64,000 bases of DNA. Origin: an uncultured Draconibacterium sp. (lineage in GTDB: Bacteria; Bacteroidota; Bacteroidia; Bacteroidales; Prolixibacteraceae). The stretch's first letter is position 1. Each line of letters starts with the position of its first letter. Of this stretch, positions 33,985 to 40,602 are shown piece by piece. The notes beneath the pieces were generated by a model. The model was not told the origin of the DNA. It searched no databases and saw nothing but the letters and a program-made list of their open reading frames with translations. Location: NCBI RefSeq assembly GCF_963677565.1, contig NZ_OY781982.1, forward strand, positions 682,001-746,000, written 5' to 3'. Position numbers and translations under genes: made by a program.

Positions 33985-33992
33985 CAAACTTA
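33985..33992 (-). promoter_or_regulatory. Promoter of the DUF1697 gene
   Basis: On the minus strand TAAGTTTG matches the -7 consensus exactly, 21 bases before the ATG. A TTG lies 22 bases further upstream. The presence of an intact promoter suggests recent or reversible inactivation. Confidence 0.5.
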
Positions 33993-34091
33993 GTTTTATG
34001 TTTCATCTTTTTTACAAAAACTAATTTTCTTCAACAGAAAGAACAAAGCTTGAAATGTAAGCGTTAAATTAGAGGCGCAAGCAAAACAGAC

Positions 34092-34682
34092 ATGACAACA
34101 CCAACAGATCATAAACTGATTTACTACATAAAAAAGTGGGTAAAAAACATTTCGGAAGATGATGAGAGATTGATTCTCTCTGCTTTTGAGCCAGTTTCAG
34201 TAAAAAAGAAAAAAGACCTGTTGGAACCCGATGAAACATGCAAATACATTTATTTCATAGTAAAAGGTTGTTTGCGCTCGTATTATGTTGATGCAAAAGG
34301 AATCGAGCATATCTACCAAATACGGTTAGACAACAGCTGGATAAGCGACCTGGAAAGTTTCTTTTCGCAACGCCCTTCAAAATATTACATTGAAACCCTG
34401 GAAGATTCGCAACTTTTGCGCATTTCATATGATCGTTTAGAGCAACTTTACGATGAAGTACCCAAACTGGAACGTTACTTTCGGATACTTTTCCAAAAAG
34501 CATACATAAATGCTTTGGAGCGACTCAATGCCACCATGTGGGAAGCGGCGGTTGACCGCTACAATAACATGCTAAAAGAACACTCCGATATTTTTCAGCG
34601 CGTGCCGTTGGTTTACATTGCCTCTTATCTGGGCATCACTCCTGAGAGTTTGAGCCGGATTCGAAAAAAGTCAGCAAAATAA
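34092..34682 (+). CDS. Crp/Fnr family transcriptional regulator
   Basis: 196 residues. The N-terminal cyclic-nucleotide-binding-type beta barrel spans about 25-120 (YIYFIVKGCLRSYYVDAKGI near 54-73). A dimerisation helix and a C-terminal winged helix follow, ending PLVYIASYLGITPESLSRIR. There is no N-terminal cysteine cluster, so it is not an FNR-type oxygen sensor by sequence. FNR-box-like sites 1.5 kb downstream may be its targets, which is inference. Confidence 0.88.
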   Translation: MTTPTDHKLIYYIKKWVKNISEDDERLILSAFEPVSVKKKKDLLEPDETCKYIYFIVKGCLRSYYVDAKGIEHIYQIRLDNSWISDLESFFSQRPSKYYIETLEDSQLLRISYDRLEQLYDEVPKLERYFRILFQKAYINALERLNATMWEAAVDRYNNMLKEHSDIFQRVPLVYIASYLGITPESLSRIRKKSAK

Positions 34683-34688
34683 ATTTAG

Positions 34689-35408
34689 TTACTCTGTTAA
34701 ATACTTTTCCCGGTGATTCAAAAAATCGCGATACACCCTAAAATGCTCGGTATCTTCATATTTCACATCCGATACAGGCATCTCGTCGAAATTGTAAATG
34801 GTTGCATTTTTACAGGCCAGCAGAATTGGCGAATGTGTGGCGACAATAAACTGAGCTTGTCCGCCCTCTGAATATTCGCTTAACAACCGAAGCAATTCCA
34901 ACTGACTTGAAGGAGAAAGAGCAGTCTCCGGTTCGTCGAGCAAATACAATCCTTTTAACTTGTAACGGCTTTTAAAAAACGACAGAAGCGATTGTCCGTG
35001 TGATTGAGAAATCAACGATTTACCACCAAAAAACTCCAGCTGCCCCGGATCTGTTGTTGCCCATTCTTCCAGCATCGACGCAAAATCCTTAAATATCTGT
35101 GCTCCGAAAAAAGAACCGGGAACTGATCCGTTCACCCACGAAACTTTTAAATAACGATGTAATGTAGCTTCGTATCGGTTCACCCTGTAACGCGAATTCA
35201 TATTGTTCCTCCAGATATAAATCCCTGCAGCCACTGCAATCGCCTCAAGCAATGTCGACTTTCCCGATCCGTTCTGCCCTACAAACAGGGTAACCGGATT
35301 TGTAAAATCAAGTTTTTTCGTTTCTGAAAATAAAGGAAGATTAAACGGATAATGCTCAGTTGTCGGGTATCTTTCCGTTTCAAGGTTTATACTGTTCAAG
35401 TGGTACAT
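34689..35408 (-). CDS. Stand-alone AAA/ABC-type ATPase (COG3910-like)
   Basis: 239 residues from ATG 35408. Walker A GQNGSGKST is near 42-50, an SMC/ABC-like signature SQSHGQSLLSFF near 135-146, Walker B LYLLDEPETALSP near 156-168 and an H-loop ATHSPILL near 191. There is no transporter or membrane domain. Single-gene ATPases of this kind are common in bacteria and of unknown function. The open frame extends to a TTG at 35429, but that lies in a likely -7 region. It is convergent with the Crp/Fnr gene, 6 bp apart. Confidence 0.8.
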   Translation of the reverse strand: MYHLNSINLETERYPTTEHYPFNLPLFSETKKLDFTNPVTLFVGQNGSGKSTLLEAIAVAAGIYIWRNNMNSRYRVNRYEATLHRYLKVSWVNGSVPGSFFGAQIFKDFASMLEEWATTDPGQLEFFGGKSLISQSHGQSLLSFFKSRYKLKGLYLLDEPETALSPSSQLELLRLLSEYSEGGQAQFIVATHSPILLACKNATIYNFDEMPVSDVKYEDTEHFRVYRDFLNHREKYLTE

Positions 35409-35556
35409 GTTGAAGTTTATTGGGTTCAAAATTGAATAAAAGCTGTTATGACTTGTTTAAATAAAATATTTCTCATTTTTACAGCTCAAATTCGCAGGCA
35501 CTTTTCAATGAATTCCGAAGATAAGCATAATCAGCATGTTATCCGCATTCATCCAC

Positions 35557-35593
35557 TTAACATAGATCAATTTCATTTCTTATCATAGGTCAA
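35557..35593. promoter_or_regulatory. Two FNR-box-like sites upstream of the SnoaL gene
   Basis: TTAACATAGATCAA (35557-35570) and TTATCATAGGTCAA (35580-35593) are 12/14 identical and 23 bp apart. On the other strand both begin TTGAY-CTAT, like TTGAT-N4-ATCAA, the Crp/Fnr-type FNR box. The nearer one is centred about 43 bases before the predicted transcription start, a classic activator position. Confidence 0.45.
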
Positions 35594-35616
35594 GTGTGTG
35601 AGGCCTCCCCCTACCA

Positions 35617-35624
35617 TACCTTTG
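35617..35624 (+). promoter_or_regulatory. -7 element of the SnoaL-YceI operon
   Basis: TACCTTTG matches exactly, 20 bases upstream of the ATG at 35644. No -33 TTG is present, which fits an activator-dependent promoter. Confidence 0.55.
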
Positions 35625-35643
35625 TATCGTACAATTAAAACAA

Positions 35644-36027
35644 ATGACGATGCGAAAAATAGATCCAAAAAAATTATCAGTTCAGGAGCGAGTCGAAAAA
35701 CTAAACGACATGATCCTGGGAGGTCACATTTTAGAAGCATTCGAAAAATTTTATGCCGATGATGTTGTCCGAAAAGAAAACGACGACAAAGCGCTTGTAG
35801 GAAAAAGCGCCTGTCGTTTGCAAGAAGAAAATCTGGTTACCGGCATAACAGCATTCAGAAAAGCCAAGGTGAAAAAAGTAATTATTGGCGAGAAAATTTC
35901 GGTGGTGGAATGGGAATTCGATTTCTGCCACAAAGAATGGGGCGACCGCAAATACACCCAAATTGCAGTACAGCAGTGGAATTGCGACGGACAAATAGTT
36001 AACGAGACAATTTATAACAACAATTAA
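35644..36027 (+). CDS. SnoaL-like (NTF2-fold) protein
   Basis: 127 residues, no signal peptide. LNDMILGGHILEAFEKFYAD near 20-39, then DDVVRKEN and VVEWEFDF, matches the SnoaL-like polyketide-cyclase/NTF2 fold. Many members of this fold are of unknown activity. It is 12 bp upstream of yceI and is probably cotranscribed with it behind the FNR-box-like sites. Confidence 0.78.
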   Translation: MTMRKIDPKKLSVQERVEKLNDMILGGHILEAFEKFYADDVVRKENDDKALVGKSACRLQEENLVTGITAFRKAKVKKVIIGEKISVVEWEFDFCHKEWGDRKYTQIAVQQWNCDGQIVNETIYNNN

Positions 36028-36039
36028 AAATTAAGAGAA

Positions 36040-36603
36040 ATGAAAAAATTAGGATTAGTAGCAGTGCTTTTATTAGCGATTAGTGTAGTAACATTTGCAC
36101 AGAAAAAAGAAGTAAAACAAGACGCGTCGGTTGTAAAATGGACCGGTAAAAAAATTGGTGGTTCTCACAATGGCGAGATCGATGTAAAAAGCGGTTATTT
36201 CGAATTTAAAAACGACAAAATCATTGGTGGCGAAGTGGTGATCGATATGAACTCAATCGTTAACAAAGACCTTGATAACGAAGAGTACAATCAGAAACTG
36301 GTGGGCCACTTAAAATCAGATGATTTTTTTGGCGTTGAAAGATACCCGACCTCAAAATTTGTGGTAACCAAAGCAACAAAATTCGAGAATGGTAAAGCCA
36401 GCGTTACAGGAAAATTAACAATCAAAGAAAAAACTGAAGAAGTTACTTTTGATGTAGTTAAAGACGGAGATAACTACAGCGCAAAAGTTGAAGTTGACCG
36501 ATCGAAATTTGATGTACGTTACGGTTCAAACTCCTTCTTCGATAACCTGGGTGACAAAGCCATTAACGATATTTTCACGCTCGATATCTCTCTTGCACTT
36601 TAA
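36040..36603 (+). CDS. YceI family periplasmic lipid-binding protein
   Basis: 187 residues with a signal peptide (MKKLGLVAVLLLAISVVTFA). The lipocalin-like YceI domain fills the rest: VVKWTGKKIGGSHNGEIDVK near 31-50, a LVGHLKSDDFFGVERYPTSK stretch near 87-106, and a DRSKFDVRYGS motif near 151. The fold binds isoprenoid or other lipids in the periplasm. In an operon with the SnoaL gene. Confidence 0.9.
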   Translation: MKKLGLVAVLLLAISVVTFAQKKEVKQDASVVKWTGKKIGGSHNGEIDVKSGYFEFKNDKIIGGEVVIDMNSIVNKDLDNEEYNQKLVGHLKSDDFFGVERYPTSKFVVTKATKFENGKASVTGKLTIKEKTEEVTFDVVKDGDNYSAKVEVDRSKFDVRYGSNSFFDNLGDKAINDIFTLDISLAL

Positions 36604-36685
36604 TGTGCAGGAGAACAATAACAGGCATTTATCGGTTTTGAGATAACAGCCGACAGGTCTGAGAACAATTGCTAATACGGAAAAC

Positions 36686-37570
36686 ATGGAACGGAAACAA
36701 TTTTTAAAAACAATAATGGCAGCAGTGCCGCTAACAGTTGCAGGAATGAAATTGAACGCATTAAATAAAATAACAGAATCGTTGGAGAATACTCCCAAAA
36801 TGCCGGTGCTTTTTCTAGGCCATGGAAGTCCAATGAATGCAATCACCGAAAACGAATTTGTTCAGGGTTTCAGAAAGGTTTCTTCCGAAATTGAAAAGCC
36901 AAAGGCAATTGTTGTGGTATCAGCACACTGGGAAACACAGGGAACACGAGTTACCGCCATGGAACAACCATCAACTATTCACGATTTTGGTGGTTTCCCT
37001 CAGGAACTTTACGAAGTACAATATCCGGCACCGGGAATGCCGCATTTGGCACAGGAAGTAAAAGACATGGTGCAAACAACACCTGTTCATCTCGATGATA
37101 AGTGGGGCCTCGATCATGGCGCCTGGTCGGTAATCCGTCACATGTACCCGGAGGCTGATGTTCCGGTAATCCAATTGAGCCTTGATTACAGGAAAACGCC
37201 ACAGGAACATTATGCACTGGCACAAGAGTTGAATAAATTACGTGAAAAAGGAATTTTGATCGTGGGCAGTGGGAATAATGTACACAATCTACGGATGGTG
37301 CACTGGGGAAAACTCAACGAAAATTTTGGTTTTGATTGGGCCAACGAGGCCAACGAAAAGATGAAGGAATTGATATTGAACGGCAACCATCAGAATTTGA
37401 TTAACTATTCAAAACTGGGCAGGGCTTTCCAATTATCAATCCCAACACCAGAGCACTATTTGCCTTTGCTGTATGCACTGGCATTGCAGGACAAAAAGGA
37501 TCAAATTAGCATTTTTAACGATGAACCGGTTGGAGGCTCATTAGCAATGACCTCCGTAAAAATTGGGTAA
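36686..37570 (+). CDS. DOPA-4,5-dioxygenase-type extradiol dioxygenase (YgiD-like)
   Basis: 294 residues. The metal-binding histidines of the class III extradiol family are seen in LFLGHGSPMNAI near 42-53, VVVSAHWETQGTR near 76-88 and LIVGSGNNVHNLR near 188-200. An extra N-terminus, MERKQFLKTIMAAVPLTVAG, resembles a Tat signal lacking the second arginine, so export is uncertain. It should open catechol-type rings with a non-haem metal. It follows yceI after 82 bp and faces the HxlR gene. Confidence 0.85.
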   Translation: MERKQFLKTIMAAVPLTVAGMKLNALNKITESLENTPKMPVLFLGHGSPMNAITENEFVQGFRKVSSEIEKPKAIVVVSAHWETQGTRVTAMEQPSTIHDFGGFPQELYEVQYPAPGMPHLAQEVKDMVQTTPVHLDDKWGLDHGAWSVIRHMYPEADVPVIQLSLDYRKTPQEHYALAQELNKLREKGILIVGSGNNVHNLRMVHWGKLNENFGFDWANEANEKMKELILNGNHQNLINYSKLGRAFQLSIPTPEHYLPLLYALALQDKKDQISIFNDEPVGGSLAMTSVKIG

Positions 37571-37583
37571 CATTATTATCTGA

Positions 37584-37952
37584 TTAGCGTGCGAAATTCT
37601 GTCGTGAATTTTGAATATCTGCCATATTGATTGATGCCCATGCAACCAGGTTTTGCAGATGAGGAATTAAGCTTTTTCCTCGTGGAGTTAGCTCGTATTC
37701 AACTTTTGGAGGTATTTGTGGAAAAACAGTACGGTTTATCAGTCCATCCTCTTCCAGTGATTTAAGCGTTGAAGAGAGCATTTTTTGAGAAATGGTTTTT
37801 ATGTACTTGTAAATCTCGTTAAAACGGAGAGTTCCACTTTCTTCGAGAAGCAATAATATCAACATCGACCATTTATCACCGATACGATCTAATACATGAC
37901 GAATTGGACAGGATTCAGGAGTGCTATATTTTTTTAATAAAATTTCGTTCAT
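37584..37952 (-). CDS. HxlR family transcriptional regulator
   Basis: 122 residues. A single winged helix: CPIRHVLDRIGDKWSMLILL at 15-34, FNEIYKYIKTISQKMLSSTL near 44-63 and GLINRTVFPQIPPKVEYELT near 70-89. C15 lies where redox-sensing members (YodB, QorR) carry a reactive cysteine. It is divergent from a quinone-reductase-like gene, the same arrangement as ytfH/ytfG in E. coli, and probably controls it in response to quinones or electrophiles. Confidence 0.9.
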   Translation of the reverse strand: MNEILLKKYSTPESCPIRHVLDRIGDKWSMLILLLLEESGTLRFNEIYKYIKTISQKMLSSTLKSLEEDGLINRTVFPQIPPKVEYELTPRGKSLIPHLQNLVAWASINMADIQNSRQNFAR

Positions 37953-38012
37953 AATACATTGATAATTAACAATACTAACACTGACGTAAGTATCTCACTT
38001 TGTTGTCAGTTC

Positions 38013-38057
38013 TTGTATAAATAAAACATACAGTTTAACTTTACTTTCCAAAAGTAA
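38013..38057 (+). promoter_or_regulatory. Promoter and HxlR operator of the quinone-reductase-like gene
   Basis: TTG (38013-38015), a 20-bp spacer and TAACTTTA (38036-38043, one mismatch to the -7 consensus) are overlapped at the start site by a perfect inverted repeat TTACTTT-CCA-AAAGTAA (38041-38057). A second inverted pair, CTGAC (37981-37985) / GTCAG (38005-38009), lies upstream. Confidence 0.55.
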
Positions 38058-38094
38058 GTAAATATATTTTAGTAATCATTAAAAATTTAATAAA

Positions 38095-38937
38095 ATGAAA
38101 ATAGGAGTAACAGGAGCAACAGGACATTTAGGACAATTGGTTGTTGAACAATTGAAACAAAAAACAGCAGCAGAAAACATTGTAGCATTAGTGCGTACAC
38201 CCGAAAAAGCTGCAGAACTTGGTGTTGAGGCACGTGCTTTCGACTATGAAAAACCGGAAGGACTGGCTGGCGCATTAGAAGGAATCGATCGCCTGATGTT
38301 GATTTCGGGAAGCGAGATCGGGAAACGCGAACAACAACACAAAAATGTTATTGAAGCGGCAAAAAAAGCCGGTATCAGCTGGATTGTTTACACCAGTTTA
38401 TTACATGCCGACACCTCATCACTTAGTTTGGCTGGCGAACACCTGGCAACCGAAGCCGCATTGAAAAACTCAGGAGTTGAGCATACCATTTTGCGAAATG
38501 GCTGGTATACCGAAAACTACACAGGATCGATTGCAGGAGCACTTGGTGCAGGAGCATTTGTTGGCAGTGCGGGCGATGGAAAAATCTCATCGGCAACACG
38601 CGCCGACTTTGCCGAAGCAGCAGCAGTTGTATTGACAAACGAAGATTACAAAGGCAAACTTTTCGAATTGGCAGGCGACGAAAGTTATACATTAACCGAC
38701 CTTGCTGCAGAGATATCAAAACAAACAGGAAAGGCTATTCCTTACAACAATCTTCCTGAAGGTGAGTATGCAAAAATTCTGAAAAGCGTTGGTTTGCCAG
38801 AACTATTTGCGGATGCAATTGCAGGTTGGGACACAGGAGCTTCAAAAGATGACCTTTTTGACGACTCGAAACAACTTTCAAAATTGATTGGAAGGCCAAC
38901 AACACCGCTAGCTGATGCTGTAAAAGCCGTATTGTAA
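38095..38937 (+). CDS. NmrA-like NAD(P)H:quinone oxidoreductase (QorB type)
   Basis: 280 residues. The Rossmann motif GVTGATGHLGQLV is at 4-16 and the protein has no SDR catalytic YxxxK. It is closest in layout to E. coli YtfG (QorB), with LISGSEIGKREQQHKNVIEA near 70-89 and HTILRNGWYTENY near 126-138. It should use NADPH to reduce quinones. The HxlR gene alongside supports this. A terminator follows. Confidence 0.87.
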   Translation: MKIGVTGATGHLGQLVVEQLKQKTAAENIVALVRTPEKAAELGVEARAFDYEKPEGLAGALEGIDRLMLISGSEIGKREQQHKNVIEAAKKAGISWIVYTSLLHADTSSLSLAGEHLATEAALKNSGVEHTILRNGWYTENYTGSIAGALGAGAFVGSAGDGKISSATRADFAEAAAVVLTNEDYKGKLFELAGDESYTLTDLAAEISKQTGKAIPYNNLPEGEYAKILKSVGLPELFADAIAGWDTGASKDDLFDDSKQLSKLIGRPTTPLADAVKAVL

Positions 38938-38961
38938 CATACAATAAGAAATAGCATTTTA

Positions 38962-39003
38962 AAACCTGCAATATTCTGTCAAAAGAAATTTTGCAGGTTT
39001 TTT
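38962..39003 (+). terminator. Terminator of the quinone-reductase-like gene
   Basis: AAACCTGCAA (38962-38971) pairs with TTGCAGGTTT (38991-39000) and runs into a T tract ending at 39003. Confidence 0.85.
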
Positions 39004-39047
39004 ATGATCTTCAAATTCAAATACACATCTAAGCAGGATATATGCTC

Positions 39048-39185
39048 AAAAAAAACCGCCTTCGGAATTTCGAAACTCCAAAGACGGTTGCACTGTCCCT
39101 CCTCCTCACTTGTATCGATGTCTTACTAAATTTTACATGTGCCACTTAAAAGTGCAAAATAACCCAACTGCTTAAATGCAATTTT
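39048..39185 (-). ncRNA. Candidate small RNA ending in a strong minus-strand terminator
   Basis: On the minus strand the arms AACCGTCTTTGGA and TTCCGAAGGCGGTT (39054-39089) form a terminator-grade stem followed by eight T. No minus-strand gene lies upstream to be terminated. The preceding ~95 bases contain a small hairpin (GCACTTTTAAGTGGC, about 39147-39161) and a purine-rich loop GTGAGGAGGAGGGA. The 5' end is a guess. The remaining gap to 39543 is AT-rich with nothing recognised apart from the -7 box near 39505. Confidence 0.4.
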
Positions 39186-39504
39186 TCTTACGCAAATAAA
39201 TTAAAGGTGTATAAAACTTATGATGCTGAGTTTTGCTTTGAGTGGCCATTTTACATTTAATCGTTTGGTCGGATTCAACTATTTGGAAGAAATAGCAAGC
39301 CGGTTTTTGTTTTGTTTTAATTTAACAGTATCTAAATTAAAAAAATTATTATTAAAAAACAAGTTTCTGGTGTTTTATTATTAGAACCTCATACCTTGCA
39401 GATAATAAACACATTAGACCAATAACTATAGAAATGAGACAAATGATTTTAGGTATAGAATAAAATCACAAAAGAAATTAATCCACAAAAAATGTAACCA
39501 TTTG

Positions 39505-39512
39505 TATCTTTC
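39505..39512 (+). promoter_or_regulatory. Possible -7 element for the ECF sigma gene
   Basis: TATCTTTC has one mismatch to TAnnTTTG and lies 32 bases before the TTG start at 39544. Confidence 0.3.
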
Positions 39513-39543
39513 AGGAACTAAGTACAAAACAATACCAAAAACA

Positions 39544-40062
39544 TTGAAGAAAGAGGAACAGTTTAATCAATTGGTAGCTGAAAATGATGAGCGAATAAAA
39601 CGAATTTGCAGCTATTACAAAGCAAACAAAACCGACCAACAAGACATGTACCAGGAGATTCTGGTGAATATCTGGAAAAGCCTCGATAATTTCAGAGGCG
39701 AATCGGCCATTAATACCTGGATCTACAGAATTGCCATAAATACTTCGCTCAGTTACACCGGCAAAGCTTATAAACACATGAAAGTTATGGTTGATGTCGA
39801 CCAGTATAATTTGAGCTCTATTTTAGATGACGAAAGTTTGGAGACCAAACTCCTTGAAGAAAAACTACTGGACCAGCTACAAAACGAACTCAATACTTTT
39901 TCGGTAATCGACAAAGCACTGATATCGTTAATGCTTGAAGGGCTTACCATGAAAGAAATTGGAGATATAATCGGGATCACAGAAAGCAATGTAAAAGTTA
40001 AAATCCACCGAATTAAAACACAACTAAAAAAAAGATTGGAGGCCAGCCATGAAACAAAATAA
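39544..40062 (+). CDS. ECF-type RNA polymerase sigma factor (with membrane partner)
   Basis: 172 residues from a TTG at 39544 (KKEEQFNQLVAENDERIKRI). The open frame reaches back to another TTG at 39502, but the -7 box candidate lies there. Region 2 is near DMYQEILVNIWKSLDNFRGE and AINTWIYRIAINTSLSY. Region 4 is near LISLMLEGLTMKEIGDIIGI, then TESNVKVKIHRIKTQLKKRL. The next gene overlaps by 14 bases and encodes a membrane protein, plausibly a regulator of this sigma factor, although it lacks a recognised anti-sigma domain. Confidence 0.85.
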   Translation: MKKEEQFNQLVAENDERIKRICSYYKANKTDQQDMYQEILVNIWKSLDNFRGESAINTWIYRIAINTSLSYTGKAYKHMKVMVDVDQYNLSSILDDESLETKLLEEKLLDQLQNELNTFSVIDKALISLMLEGLTMKEIGDIIGITESNVKVKIHRIKTQLKKRLEASHETK

Positions 40063-40582
40063 AACAAGCATCAATTTACAGCAACTCACCCAACAGTTAA
40101 AAAATGAAGACAGCCGTTATGCACAACTCAGCAAATCATTTCAAATAGTCTACTTTGTTCTTACATTCATATTCAGCTTACTGATCATTATTCATATCAT
40201 ACAAAAAGAACCACTTTCCGAATTGCTGGGACCAATATGTTTCCTTGTCGCGATGTTATCGTTCGCATTCTTCTTTCGAAAATATTACCAGGAATACAAG
40301 AATGTTGATTATGCTCGACCAACTTTAATTATGCTAAAAAATGCTGCTTACCGTTATCAACCGTTCCAGCGAAGAACCGCGTGGCTGCTTATTCCCATAT
40401 TATTAATCGATGCAGGTTTGGCAATGAATTCATCATTGGTTTTCGATATTTTACTACTGCAAATGGTATGGTTTGGAGCATTGGTTGTCGCAGTGTGTAT
40501 CGGGCTGGTAATCTGGCATTTTCGTTATAAACCTTTACGCGACAATGCGCTGCAACTTATAAAAGAAATTGAAAATGGCTGA
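40049..40582 (+). CDS. Membrane protein coupled to the ECF sigma factor
   Basis: 177 residues. A soluble N-terminus (about 30 residues, MKQNKTSINLQQLTQQLKNE) is followed by four hydrophobic segments near 32-50, 57-75, 107-122 and 130-152. I do not recognise a family. The 14-base overlap with the sigma gene implies coupled translation. A cytoplasmic N-terminus plus membrane helices would suit an anti-sigma factor, which is inference. Confidence 0.7.
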   Translation: MKQNKTSINLQQLTQQLKNEDSRYAQLSKSFQIVYFVLTFIFSLLIIIHIIQKEPLSELLGPICFLVAMLSFAFFFRKYYQEYKNVDYARPTLIMLKNAAYRYQPFQRRTAWLLIPILLIDAGLAMNSSLVFDILLLQMVWFGALVVAVCIGLVIWHFRYKPLRDNALQLIKEIENG

Positions 40583-40602
40583 ACACCTGTTTATAGTTTT
40601 AG

